Assembly (NCBI RefSeq): GCF_017068395.1
Contig: NZ_CP070619.1
Span: 6,510,001 to 6,574,000 of the forward strand
Reading direction: 5' to 3'
Length of the DNA stretch: 64,000 nt
Source: Rhodococcus pseudokoreensis
GTDB taxonomy: Bacteria > Actinomycetota > Actinomycetes > Mycobacteriales > Mycobacteriaceae
Shown: positions 1 through 8,062 of the stretch, one piece after another
Position numbering within the stretch: position 1 is the stretch's first letter
Layout: each line of letters begins with the position of its first letter
The notes under the pieces: model-generated
Databases searched by the model: none
Told to the model about the DNA's origin: nothing
Seen by the model: the letters and a program-made list of their open reading frames with translations, nothing else
Position numbers and translations under genes: made by a program

Positions 1-13
1 GGGAAGTTTACCT

Positions 14-28
14 GTAACTGCTAGTTAC
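14..28. promoter_or_regulatory. perfect 15-bp dyad, possible operator
   Basis: GTAACT-GCT-AGTTAC is a perfect inverted repeat with a 3-base centre. It lies just beyond the 3' end of the minus-strand TetR gene. It may be an operator for a gene left of the window or for the TetR protein itself. The owner cannot be decided because the neighbouring gene is outside the window. Confidence 0.4.
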
Positions 29-46
29 ACAAGAATGGATCTGCGC

Positions 47-787
47 CTATTCGGTCGCGTCGGCAGGCGGCAGCAGCGGGTGCGGGATCGCATTGAAGCG
101 GGCGGGCGAGCCGTTGACCGCGGCGATGCCCGTGACTCCACCCCAGGTCATCATCGTGAGGTAGTTGATCAGGTCCTCGACCGACATCGACCTGTTGGAG
201 ATCCACCAGTGGGTGGCCAGTTGCACACCGCCGACGATTCCGTACGCCCACGGGACTGCGCCGCCGGAGTCCATCTCCATCTGCCGCAACCGCTCGCCGA
301 GCACGGTGGACAGCACCTCGGCGATCATCCGCTCCGAGTCCGCGACCGTCTCGCGGCCGGGGCCGGAACCGTTGGCCATGATGTACAGGTAGACGTCGGG
401 ATCCGACGCCACCGTCTCGACGTACGCGGTGATGGTGGCGCGGGTCAACTCGAAGTCGTCGAGGTCTCCGCCGATGGCCTCGTAGATCCGCGGAGCGAGC
501 GTGGTCTCGACGTACCGCGCCATGGTCGCGTTCGTCAGATCGCTCTTGTCCGCGAAATAGCGGTACAGCACGGTCTTGGAGACGCCGATCTCGGACGCGA
601 TCTCGTCCATGCCGATGTCCCGTCCACGCAGGCGGATGGCGGCGATCGTTCCGTCGACGAGTTCTTCTCGGCGCGCGATCTTGTGCTCACGCCAGCGGCG
701 CTTGCGCCCATCGGGCTTTGCCGCCTTGTCCAGCTTCGTCATCGACTCGGTCACCTGCTCGGGATCCTTCACGCCGTCGTTCGCCAC
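47..787 (-). CDS. TetR/AcrR-family transcriptional regulator
   Basis: This 246-residue protein starts at a GTG, with AAGAGAG just upstream as a plausible ribosome site. After about 35 charged N-terminal residues comes a TetR helix-turn-helix at roughly residues 58-80 (GMDEIASEIGVSKTVLYRYF). The rest is a helical ligand-binding domain with conserved tryptophans. Members of this family are usually ligand-released repressors. It is divergent from the DUF445 gene with about 136 bp between them, so either could be its target. The N-terminal extension is longer than usual for the family. The effector is unknown. Confidence 0.88.
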   Translation of the reverse strand: MANDGVKDPEQVTESMTKLDKAAKPDGRKRRWREHKIARREELVDGTIAAIRLRGRDIGMDEIASEIGVSKTVLYRYFADKSDLTNATMARYVETTLAPRIYEAIGGDLDDFELTRATITAYVETVASDPDVYLYIMANGSGPGRETVADSERMIAEVLSTVLGERLRQMEMDSGGAVPWAYGIVGGVQLATHWWISNRSMSVEDLINYLTMMTWGGVTGIAAVNGSPARFNAIPHPLLPPADATE

Positions 788-923
788 TGACTCTCTTCAC
801 ATCCGTTTCGTGTCGCGATCTCCTGTCAGCTTAGTGCGCGGGTCTTGTCGCACGGCACAACGCCGTCTGTGCGGGCGCGCGTCCAGCGGCTGGGCGACCG
901 CCCCCGCGTCGACCTTGGGCACA

Positions 924-2204
924 ATGGCGTCTGTGGATCAATTGAGCTTTTCCGCTTTCGACGACGATGCGAAGCGTCGCGATCTTCGCAAGATGAAGGC
1001 TGTCGCGACGGGCTTCCTCGTCTTCGCCACCGCGGTCTACCTCGTGTGCCGGTGGCAGGAATCGCAGGGCGCGGGGGCGTGGGTCGGCTACGTGCGGGCG
1101 GCGTCGGAGGCGGGCATGGTCGGCGCGCTGGCCGACTGGTTCGCGGTCACGGCCCTGTTCCGGCATCCGCTGGGGTTGCCGATCCCGCACACCGCGATCA
1201 TCAAACGCAAGAAGGATCAGCTGGGGGCGAGCCTCAGCAGCTTCGTCGGCCAGAACTTCCTGGCCCCCGAGGTGGTGTCCGCCAAGGTGGAGGCCGCGGA
1301 GATCCCGCTCCGGCTGGGCACGTGGATGGCGCAGCCGAAGCACGCCGCGCGGGTCGCCGCCGAGACTGCCACCATCCTGCGCGGCTTCGTCGAGATCCTG
1401 CGCGACGAGGACGTGCAGCAGATCATCGACAGCACTCTGGTGCGCCGGCTGGCCGAGCCCCAGTGGGGGCCGCCGATCGGGCGGGTGCTCGGCGAACTGC
1501 TCCGTGAGAACCGGCAGCTGCCGATCCTGGATCTGCTCGCCGAGCGGGCGCATCAATGGGCGCTCGGGAGTCAGGAGACCATCGACCGGATCGTCAGCCG
1601 CGATTCGCCCGCCTGGTCGCCCAAGTTCGTGGACGCCATGCTCGGCGAGAAGATCCACCGGGAACTCGTCGAATTCACCTGGAAGGTGCGGTCCAACCCG
1701 GAGCACGAGGTGCGGCAGGCGGCCAACCGCTTCCTCGTCGACTTCGCCGACGACCTGCAGAACGATCCCGCGACCATGGAGAAGGCCGAGAAGATCAAGG
1801 CCGAGATCATGGGACGCGAGGAGGTGACCGGCCTCGCCGCGGCGACGTGGAAGGTCGCCAAGCGCCTGATCATGGAGTCCGTCGACGACCCGGACAGCAC
1901 GCTGCGCACGAAGGTCGCGGAGAACGTCGTGCGATTCGGCGAGCGGCTGCGTGACGACGACGAACTGAGGACCAAGGTCGACGGGTGGGTGCTCGCGGGC
2001 ACGCGCTACGTCGTCGTCCACTACACCGACGAGATCACCGCGATCATCTCCGACACCGTCGAGCGCTGGGACGCCGAGGAGGCGTCGAAGAAGATCGAAC
2101 TCCAGGTGGGACGCGATCTCCAGTTCATCCGCATCAACGGCACCGTGGTCGGTGCGATCGCGGGACTGCTGATCTACACGTTTTCGACGTTGTTGTTCGG
2201 CTGA
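924..2204 (+). CDS. DUF445 family membrane protein
   Basis: The product is 426 residues from an ATG at 924; the open frame runs further upstream, but that part is antisense to the TetR gene and its promoter. It has one hydrophobic segment near residues 25-45, the motif GALADWFAVTALFRHPLG typical of DUF445, a long charged helical middle, and a second hydrophobic segment at the very C-terminus (about residues 406-426). This suggests a protein anchored at both ends with an amphipathic helical domain. DUF445 proteins have no firmly established biochemical role. It stands alone between the TetR gene and the MLDSR operon. Confidence 0.9.
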   Translation: MASVDQLSFSAFDDDAKRRDLRKMKAVATGFLVFATAVYLVCRWQESQGAGAWVGYVRAASEAGMVGALADWFAVTALFRHPLGLPIPHTAIIKRKKDQLGASLSSFVGQNFLAPEVVSAKVEAAEIPLRLGTWMAQPKHAARVAAETATILRGFVEILRDEDVQQIIDSTLVRRLAEPQWGPPIGRVLGELLRENRQLPILDLLAERAHQWALGSQETIDRIVSRDSPAWSPKFVDAMLGEKIHRELVEFTWKVRSNPEHEVRQAANRFLVDFADDLQNDPATMEKAEKIKAEIMGREEVTGLAAATWKVAKRLIMESVDDPDSTLRTKVAENVVRFGERLRDDDELRTKVDGWVLAGTRYVVVHYTDEITAIISDTVERWDAEEASKKIELQVGRDLQFIRINGTVVGAIAGLLIYTFSTLLFG

Positions 2205-2224
2205 CGTCCTGCGTGGAACGGTGC

Positions 2225-2267
2225 CGCTAGCTGGGTGCTAGCAGAGTGCTTGCAATTGCTAGCACCC
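2225..2267. promoter_or_regulatory. four phased TGCTAGCA boxes, likely MLDSR operator
   Basis: Four 8-bp palindromic boxes begin at 2225 (CGCTAGCT), 2236 (TGCTAGCA), 2247 (TGCTTGCA) and 2257 (TGCTAGCA). The spacings are 11, 11 and 10 bp, so all lie on one helix face. The second and fourth are part of a perfect 11-bp inverted repeat (2233-2243 and 2257-2267). The array ends 39 bp before the start codon of the XRE gene, as expected for an autoregulatory operator. Confidence 0.75.
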
Positions 2268-2306
2268 TGCTTTAGGCTTGGTGCTGCCCAGCAACACGGA
2301 GGACTG

Positions 2307-2813
2307 ATGGCCAGCGATGACCGCGATGCGGCCGGTGCAGGAGATCTGGCAGCTCGCGTAGTCAGCAACGCCGCTCACGACATCGGAGGTTTCATTCGTG
2401 CGCAGCGCGAAGCAGCCCAGGTGTCGATGCGGCAGCTGGCGCAGCTGGCCGGTGTCAGTAATCCGTATCTGAGTCAGATCGAACGTGGGTTGCGCAAGCC
2501 CTCGGCCGAGGTGCTTGGGCAGATAGCCAAGGGGCTCCGGGTTTCGTCGGAGGTCCTGTACGTCCAGGCGGGTTACCTCGAGCAGCGGCCACACGGTCCC
2601 CTCCGTGATGCTCTGCTCGCGGACACGGCCATCACCGAGCGGCAGAAGCAGGTGCTGCTCGAGATCTACGAATCGTTCTGTCGTGAGAACGAATCGGCGG
2701 AAGCGGCCGAATCCCGGACGTCCGAGCTTCGGACAGAAGAACACCAGCGTTCTGATTCCCAGACGCCGGAACCAGAACCCCCCACCGTTGAAGAGGAGAA
2801 AGCCGATGACTGA
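2307..2813 (+). CDS. mldsR: XRE-family regulator, MLDSR-like
   Basis: This 168-residue protein starts at an ATG behind ACGGAGGA. An XRE helix-turn-helix covers about residues 29-85, with the core GVSNPYLSQIERGLRKPS. The C-terminal third is acidic and probably disordered. Its stop overlaps the next start by 8 bp, so it is co-translated with the HbhA/MLDS gene. The same order (XRE, HbhA, DUF2516) is known from mycobacteria (Rv0474-Rv0476). In R. jostii the XRE protein has been described as MLDSR, a regulator of the lipid-droplet protein MLDS. The naming rests on that gene order and on recall. Phased boxes upstream suggest autoregulation. Confidence 0.88.
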   Translation: MASDDRDAAGAGDLAARVVSNAAHDIGGFIRAQREAAQVSMRQLAQLAGVSNPYLSQIERGLRKPSAEVLGQIAKGLRVSSEVLYVQAGYLEQRPHGPLRDALLADTAITERQKQVLLEIYESFCRENESAEAAESRTSELRTEEHQRSDSQTPEPEPPTVEEEKADD

Positions 2814-3639
2814 CCAGAAGACCATCGACAGCGTCAAGACCTCGCTGTACGCGGCCGTAGGTGCCGGAGACGTCGTGGTGCAGGCCGTGGCCGACGTCGT
2901 CGCCCAGGTCCGCTCGCGCGCCGAGTCCACCCAGGGTGACGTCGAAGAGCGAGTCGGCGGCGCCAAGGAGCGCTTCGCCGGACTGCAGGAAGAGGTCACC
3001 GAGGGTGTCGAGAACCTTCGCGACCGCCTCGCCGGACTGCCGTCCGAGCTGCCCGAGGAGCTCGCCGAGCTGCGGGAGAAGTTCACCGCCGACGAGCTGC
3101 GCAAGGTCGCCGAGGCCTACCTGAAGGTCGCATCCGACCTGTACACGTCGCTCGCCGAGCGCGGCGAGGACACCGTCGAGCGCATCCGCAAGCAGCCGGT
3201 CGTCGAGGAGGGCATCGGCCGCGCCGAGACCGCCTTCGGTGACGCCGTCGAGCTGACCGAGGAAGCTCTCGGCACCGTGGCCCGCCAGACGCGCGCCGTG
3301 GGCGAGCAGGCCGCGAAGCTCGCGGGCCGCGCTTCGGGCCGCATCTCCGACACCGCCGAGGGACTCGGCGAGGCCATCGCCGACGCCGGCGACGAGGCTG
3401 CCCTGAAGGTGCTCGACCTGGGCGACCAGGCCGAGGAAGCGTCGAAGGGCGCTGCCGATCGCGTCACCGCCACCGCGGCCGACGTTCAGGCTCGCGCCGA
3501 CCAGGCGGCCCCGGCCAAGCATGCTGCCGCTCCCGCGAAGAAGGCTGCTCCCGCACCGGCCAAGGCTGCGGCAACGCCGGCTCCGGCCAAGAAGGCCGCC
3601 GCTCCGGCCAAGAAGGCTGCTCCGGTCAAGAAGGCTTGA
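2806..3639 (+). CDS. hbhA: HbhA-like lipid-droplet/heparin-binding protein (MLDS)
   Basis: The product is 277 residues with no signal peptide. Residues about 5-230 are highly charged amphipathic helix of coiled-coil type. The last 40 or so residues are a Lys/Ala/Pro tail with repeated AKKAAPA units, the hallmark of mycobacterial HbhA, where this tail binds heparin. In R. jostii the equivalent MLDS is reported to coat lipid droplets and tether them to DNA. The ATG lies inside the end of the XRE gene (ATGACTGA overlap), with GAGGAGAAA as ribosome site. A strong terminator follows. Calling it MLDS rather than an adhesin is inference from the likely genus. Confidence 0.92.
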   Translation: MTDQKTIDSVKTSLYAAVGAGDVVVQAVADVVAQVRSRAESTQGDVEERVGGAKERFAGLQEEVTEGVENLRDRLAGLPSELPEELAELREKFTADELRKVAEAYLKVASDLYTSLAERGEDTVERIRKQPVVEEGIGRAETAFGDAVELTEEALGTVARQTRAVGEQAAKLAGRASGRISDTAEGLGEAIADAGDEAALKVLDLGDQAEEASKGAADRVTATAADVQARADQAAPAKHAAAPAKKAAPAPAKAAATPAPAKKAAAPAKKAAPVKKA

Positions 3640-3653
3640 TCCTTCACGCTTTT

Positions 3654-3685
3654 CGGCCCCCGCACGTTCGGTGCGGGGGCCGTTT
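3654..3685 (+). terminator. intrinsic terminator after hbhA
   Basis: A perfect 12-bp stem (CGGCCCCCGCAC and its complement) with a 5-base loop is followed by TTT. It lies 14 bp after the hbhA stop and before the DUF2516 gene. Confidence 0.85.
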
Positions 3686-3711
3686 GCGTGCCCACCTCGT
3701 AGGATGGGGCT

Positions 3712-4005
3712 GTGATTCAAGTTGACGGCGTCGTCTCGGTGATCTTGTTGGTGATTCGCATCGTCGCTCTGGGTGGTGCTGCGTACGCGCTGTTCCACGC
3801 GGCTCGCCAGCGCAAGGACGCGTTCACCGCCGTGGACAAATTGAGCAAACCGATCTGGCTGAGCATTCTCGCGGTCGCGTTTCTCGTCCTCCTGCTGTTC
3901 CCGGCCGTGCAGTTGTTCGGCATCGTCGCGGTCGTCGCGGTGTGCGTCTATCTCGTGGACGTACGGCCCCGCGTCGACGACGTGCAGCGCGGACCCCGCT
4001 GGTAG
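3712..4005 (+). CDS. DUF2516 small membrane protein
   Basis: This 97-residue protein starts at a GTG. It has about three hydrophobic segments (roughly residues 6-28, 48-66 and 67-83) separated by a short basic loop, and ends in a charged tail. Size and position directly after hbhA match mycobacterial Rv0476 (DUF2516). No function is known. The hairpin between hbhA and this gene suggests only partial read-through or its own weak promoter. Confidence 0.85.
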   Translation: MIQVDGVVSVILLVIRIVALGGAAYALFHAARQRKDAFTAVDKLSKPIWLSILAVAFLVLLLFPAVQLFGIVAVVAVCVYLVDVRPRVDDVQRGPRW

Positions 4006-4080
4006 GCATTCCTGCCCGTTAGGCACCGCTCGCCCCTCATGGTCCTGTGGAGTGGGGGGTTCTTTCGCGCCCTAACGATG

Positions 4081-4108
4081 ACAATGGGCATTGTGACAAT
4101 GCTATTGT
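4081..4108. promoter_or_regulatory. tandem ACAAT/ATTGT palindromes, MerR operator
   Basis: Two adjacent palindromes, ACAATG-GG-CATTGT (4081-4094) and ACAAT-GCT-ATTGT (4096-4108), are separated by one base and end 27 bp before the MerR start codon. The position suggests autoregulation by the MerR-family protein. Confidence 0.65.
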
Positions 4109-4135
4109 GGTTATACGGCGACCGAGGGAGCTGAC

Positions 4136-4912
4136 ATGTCCGCGAGGGAATACCGGATCGACGACCTCGCACGCGAGGCGCGGGTGAGCGTGCGCAACGT
4201 GCGCGTCTACCAGGACCGCGGACTGCTCCCGCCGCCGCGGAAGCAGGGGCGCACGGGGTGGTACAACGAGTCGCACCTCGCGCGGCTGCACCTGATCGGG
4301 CGGATGCTCGATCGCGGCTACACGTTCGCGACCATCAGCGAACTGCTCACCGCCGCGCACTACGGACTGCAGGTCAAGGACGTTCTGGAGACCGACGACC
4401 CGGGCAGCCGCTGGAAGAAGCGCAGGCGCGCGGCACGCCTCACGATCGCCGAGCTGAAACGCATGTTCGGGGCGCAGACCACCGAGGCCAACATCGCCCG
4501 CGGCACCGAACTGGGTGTGCTCGTTCCCGCCGGGGACGACTATTCGGTCGACGATCCGCGACTGGTCGAGGCGGCGCAGGTCCTCGTCGACGCAGGCATC
4601 CCGCTCGAGGACGTCCTCGAGCAGACCGCGGCGGTGCGACGCGACCTCTCGGACGTCGCCGCACGGTTCGTCGCCGTCGTCGCGGACCGTTATCTCGCCG
4701 CCGAGGGTGAGTCGCTCGAACTCGACGAGGCGAAGGTCTCGGACATCGCGCGGCTCGTCGACCAGATGCGTCCCCTCGCGCACGACGCCGTCCAGTCGCT
4801 GTTCGAACAGGCGATGGAGGAGCAGATCTCCCGGGCCCTCGAGCGGGCGGCCCGGCAACTCGGCGAGACACCGGGTCCGGTGTCGGGCACAGACACCAAC
4901 AGGGCAAGTTAG
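4136..4912 (+). CDS. MerR-family transcriptional regulator
   Basis: This 258-residue protein has an N-terminal MerR winged helix at residues 5-75 (YRIDDLAREARVSVRNVRVYQDRGLLPPP), with the typical second wing region GWYNESHLARLHLIGRMLDRGY. A second, winged-helix-like region lies around residues 100-145, and the C-terminus is helical. There is no Cys-rich metal-binding tail, so a metal sensor is unlikely. The next gene, an alpha/beta hydrolase, starts 17 bp downstream on the same strand, so the two form an operon. The inducer is unknown. Confidence 0.88.
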   Translation: MSAREYRIDDLAREARVSVRNVRVYQDRGLLPPPRKQGRTGWYNESHLARLHLIGRMLDRGYTFATISELLTAAHYGLQVKDVLETDDPGSRWKKRRRAARLTIAELKRMFGAQTTEANIARGTELGVLVPAGDDYSVDDPRLVEAAQVLVDAGIPLEDVLEQTAAVRRDLSDVAARFVAVVADRYLAAEGESLELDEAKVSDIARLVDQMRPLAHDAVQSLFEQAMEEQISRALERAARQLGETPGPVSGTDTNRAS

Positions 4913-4929
4913 ACAGGACAGGGGTAAGA

Positions 4930-5961
4930 ATGACCAGCAGTTCGCGCACCATCGCCTTCCGGGCGCTCGCAGGCGCAGCAGGGGCCGGCGCCGTCGTCGC
5001 CGCGGCAGCGGCGATCCGTCACAAGCGCGCCACCCGTGGGTTGACGTTGTCGACCGAGGTGGCCCCGAACGAGTTGCTGCGCACCCCGGATCTGCGCCCG
5101 GACGTGACGGAGATCCTCACCGACGACGGCGCGACGCTGTACGTTCGCGCCTACGGTCCGGTGGACGGCGATCCCATTGTGCTCAGCCATGGTTGGACCT
5201 GTTCGACCGAATACTGGTACCCGCAGGTGAATGCGCTCGCGGGCGAGTACCGGGTGATCACCTACGACCAGCGTGGGCACGGCCGCAGCTCGGTCGGCTC
5301 GCTTCCGCTCGGTCCCGACGTCCTCGCCGACGACCTGTCGGAGGTGCTGAAGGCGACGGTGCGTGACGACAAGAAGGCCGTCCTCGTGGGTCACAGCATG
5401 GGTGGCATGAGCATCATGGCGTGGGCAGGCCGGCACGCCGACGAGGTGAAGAAATACGCGTCGGCAGTCCTGCTCGCCAGCACCGCCTGCGACCGGCTCG
5501 TCGCCGAGACCACCGTCATCCCGTTGCCGAATCGTTTTCCGCGCGTGCCGGTTCCGGTCGGTCGCGCCGTCCTGAGCACACCGGTTCCGTTGGTGTCTTC
5601 GCCCGTGATGACGCGCGCGCTGCAGTACGTGTCGATGTCGCCGAACGCCACTCGTGCCGAGGTCCAGTTCTGCGAGAACATCGTCCGGGACTGCAAGCCG
5701 CGCATCCGCGGCGGCTGGGGTGCCGCGCTCAGCGGCCTCGACATCCACGAAGCACTCGACCACCTCGACGTCCCGACCACGGTGCTCGTCGGTTCCATGG
5801 ATCGGTTGACCCCGCCCGTCCATGCCCGCAAGCTCGCTCGCGTCCTGGACGAGGCCGGTCACCTCGAGCGGCTGATCGTGCTGCCCGGCGTCGGCCACAT
5901 GAGTTCCGTCGAGAGCATCGACGAGTTCGACAAGGAGATCGTGCGGTTGCGCAACCTCTGA
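4930..5961 (+). CDS. alpha/beta hydrolase
   Basis: The 343-residue protein has an Ala-rich hydrophobic N-terminus (about residues 8-30) that could be a membrane anchor or uncleaved signal. An alpha/beta-hydrolase fold follows: oxyanion HGW near residue 87, nucleophile elbow GHSMGG with Ser156, acid in GSMDRLTP and His in GVGHMSS. It follows the MerR gene in one operon and ends at a strong terminator. The substrate is probably an ester or lipid; nothing identifies it. Similar anchored hydrolases are common in mycolic-acid bacteria. Confidence 0.85.
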   Translation: MTSSSRTIAFRALAGAAGAGAVVAAAAAIRHKRATRGLTLSTEVAPNELLRTPDLRPDVTEILTDDGATLYVRAYGPVDGDPIVLSHGWTCSTEYWYPQVNALAGEYRVITYDQRGHGRSSVGSLPLGPDVLADDLSEVLKATVRDDKKAVLVGHSMGGMSIMAWAGRHADEVKKYASAVLLASTACDRLVAETTVIPLPNRFPRVPVPVGRAVLSTPVPLVSSPVMTRALQYVSMSPNATRAEVQFCENIVRDCKPRIRGGWGAALSGLDIHEALDHLDVPTTVLVGSMDRLTPPVHARKLARVLDEAGHLERLIVLPGVGHMSSVESIDEFDKEIVRLRNL

Positions 5962-5988
5962 CCTTTCGGCTGCCCTGCAGTCGGTCGA

Positions 5989-6025
5989 GCCCACACGCCG
6001 GTGGCGTGTGGGCCCGATTTTTTTT
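5989..6025 (+). terminator. intrinsic terminator after hydrolase
   Basis: An 11-bp stem (GCCCACACGCC and its complement) with a 3-base loop is followed, after a few bases, by eight T residues. It closes the MerR-hydrolase operon. Confidence 0.9.
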
Positions 6026-6040
6026 GCGCCGGTGTGAGGC

Positions 6041-6073
6041 TTGACACATCGACAGCATTACATCTAACGTAAT
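6041..6073 (+). promoter_or_regulatory. promoter with 17-bp operator for FprB-like gene
   Basis: TTGACA at 6041 and TAACGT at 6065 form a -35/-10 pair with an 18-base spacer. Over the -10 lies ATTACAT-N3-ACGTAAT (6057-6073), one base from a perfect dyad. The 16 bases at 6067-6082 are identical to 11423-11438 in the mce promoter, so the same regulator probably binds both. Confidence 0.7.
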
Positions 6074-6143
6074 TTGTATCACTGTAAAACGTGACGCGAT
6101 CCAGCGTTCCACCGATCCGGTCATCAGGCGATAGGAGCTCACG

Positions 6144-7829
6144 TTGGCTCATGTAGTTACGCAATCCTGCTGCAACGACGCGAGTTGCGTCGCGGTGTGC
6201 CCCGTCGATTGCATCCATCCCACTCCGAACGAGCCCGGCTACGGCAGCGCGGAGATGCTGTACATCGATCCGGTCGGCTGCATCGACTGCGGCGCCTGCA
6301 TCGACGCGTGCCCCGTCGACGCGATCGTTCCCGACTACGACCTGACTCCGGAAACCGCGCGCTACGAGGAGATCAATGCGGCGTTCTATGCGAACCGGGA
6401 ACAGCCGGCCGCCGTCCCCGAGCGTCCCGTTTCCGAGGCGGTCCAGGTATCGGACCGCGCACTGCTGCGGGTGGCGATCGTCGGATCCGGGCCGTCCGGC
6501 TGCTATGCGGCCGAGAGTCTGCTGTCCCGGATCGGTCCCGCCGTGGAAATTTCCTTCTTCGAAAAGCTCGCGACACCGTTCGGGCTGATCCGATTCGGAG
6601 TCGCACCGGACCATCAGGGCACCAAGGCGGTCGCCGCGCTGTTCCAGAAGACGGCGTCGCGGAAGAACGTGGACTTCTACCTCAATGTCGAGGTCGGTAC
6701 GCACCTGACTCACGACGACCTGCTCGCGCACCACGATGCGGTGATCTACGCGGTCGGCGCCCCCGCCGACTGTGCGCTGGGGATTCCCGGCGAGGATCTG
6801 CCCGGAAGCCACTCGGCAACGGAGTTCGTGGCGTGGTACAACGGCCACCCCGATCATGCGCACCGCGCGTTCGACCTGTCGGGCGAACGGGCCGTCATCA
6901 TCGGCAACGGCAATGTGGCGTTGGACGTGGCCCGAGTGCTCGTCGCGGGCACCGCCGAGTTGACGAAGACCGACATCGCCCCGCACGCATTGGAAGCGTT
7001 GTCGGAGAGCAGGATCAGGGAAGTGCTCGTCGTCGGGCGGAGAGGTCCGGCGCAGGCGGCGTACACGAATCCGGAGTTGCTCGCGCTCGGCCATCTCCCC
7101 GGCGTGACTGTCGCGGTGCGGCCCGACGAGGTGGCGGGGGAGGCGTCGCCGAGTGGTCGGACCGACCCGATCGAGGCGATGAAAGCCAGGATCGTCGCAG
7201 AGTTCGCCGCCGCCCCGAACGCGCCGGGATCCAAGCGTATTGCATTGCGCTACCTGCTTTCTCCGGTGGAGGTGGTGGGAGACGGCAGAGTGGAGGGGAT
7301 CCGCCTCGTCCGCAACGAGCTGGTTCCGGATGCGGACGGCCGTTCCCGGGCTGCTCCGACGAGTGTCGTCGAGGACGTCGACTGTGGTCTGGTCCTGCGG
7401 TCGGTGGGGTACCGGGGGATCCCGGTCGCGGGAATCCCCGTCTCGGGTGCACGATCCACGATGCCGAACGACGGAGGTCGTGTGCTGGAACCGGACTCGG
7501 GCAGGCCGATGTCCGGTGTGTACACCGTCGGGTGGATCAAGCGAGGTCCCTCCGGCGTCATCGGAACCAACAAGGCGTGCGCCGCCGAAACTGTCGACAA
7601 ACTCGTCGACGACTTCCACTCCGGTCGATTGGCGGCTCCAGGGGGTGGCAGGCAGGACCTACGCCAACTGGTCGCGGAGCGGCGACCCGAGAGCATCGGT
7701 TACGACGGATGGAAAGCGATCGACGCGCACGAGCGGCGACTCGGCAGGGAATCCGGCCGGCCGCGCGTGAAGCTGGTAGACATCGCCTCGATGATCGAAA
7801 TTGCTTCGAGTGCAGCTATTTCCGGCTGA
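6144..7829 (+). CDS. ferredoxin-NADP reductase with fused ferredoxin domain (FprB-like)
   Basis: The 561-residue protein starts at a TTG after AGGAG. Residues about 1-75 are a 7Fe-type ferredoxin with cysteine clusters CCNDASCVAVCPVDC and CIDCGACIDACP. From about residue 107 comes an adrenodoxin-reductase-type FAD/NADP domain (VAIVGSGPSGCYAAESLL, then GNGNVALDVARVL, and near the end GWIKRGPSGVIGTNK). The domain order and length match mycobacterial FprB (about 575 aa). It probably carries electrons from NADPH to the ferredoxin/P450 pair just downstream. A close paralogue lies at 33393 in the molybdoenzyme operon. Confidence 0.93.
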   Translation: MAHVVTQSCCNDASCVAVCPVDCIHPTPNEPGYGSAEMLYIDPVGCIDCGACIDACPVDAIVPDYDLTPETARYEEINAAFYANREQPAAVPERPVSEAVQVSDRALLRVAIVGSGPSGCYAAESLLSRIGPAVEISFFEKLATPFGLIRFGVAPDHQGTKAVAALFQKTASRKNVDFYLNVEVGTHLTHDDLLAHHDAVIYAVGAPADCALGIPGEDLPGSHSATEFVAWYNGHPDHAHRAFDLSGERAVIIGNGNVALDVARVLVAGTAELTKTDIAPHALEALSESRIREVLVVGRRGPAQAAYTNPELLALGHLPGVTVAVRPDEVAGEASPSGRTDPIEAMKARIVAEFAAAPNAPGSKRIALRYLLSPVEVVGDGRVEGIRLVRNELVPDADGRSRAAPTSVVEDVDCGLVLRSVGYRGIPVAGIPVSGARSTMPNDGGRVLEPDSGRPMSGVYTVGWIKRGPSGVIGTNKACAAETVDKLVDDFHSGRLAAPGGGRQDLRQLVAERRPESIGYDGWKAIDAHERRLGRESGRPRVKLVDIASMIEIASSAAISG

Positions 7830-7875
7830 ATCTACCCTGATGCGCGCCCGGCTCGACGTGCGCCGAAGAAAGTGA

Positions 7876-7908
7876 TTGACGTCTCATCGCCTAACGGTAT
7901 AAGGTTTA
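7876..7908 (+). promoter_or_regulatory. promoter with 23-bp regulon operator, SDR-P450 operon
   Basis: TTGACG at 7876 and TAAGGT at 7900 are 18 bases apart. Over them lies the dyad ATCGCCTA-N7-AAGGTTTA (7886-7908), one copy of the site repeated across the right-hand part of the window. It is 154 bp before the SDR start codon. Confidence 0.55.
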
Positions 7909-8062
7909 TTCGGATCGGAGATGCGGCCCGCACCCGATCCTCTCGGCCGGCGACAGCCCCCGCCGTCGAGGATCGGAACAGTCTCGCCGCCCGACTTCGC
8001 CGGACGATGTCCCACGCACCGCGAGTCTCCGGCATCTGACGAATCATCACAGAGGAGTTCAC

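Noticed and set aside
576..923. Upstream extension of the DUF445 reading frame to 542 residues
   Set aside because: It is antisense to the TetR gene and its promoter and has no protein-like composition; the ATG at 924 begins the conserved part.
3521..3636. Short tandem repeats in the hbhA 3' end as a mobile or CRISPR-like repeat
   Set aside because: They are in-frame codons for the Lys/Ala/Pro tail of the protein, not a DNA repeat array.
2632..4026. Long minus-strand open frame of 464 codons across hbhA
   Set aside because: It is a shadow of the biased Ala/Lys/Glu codons of hbhA on the other strand, has low-complexity composition and crosses a clear terminator.
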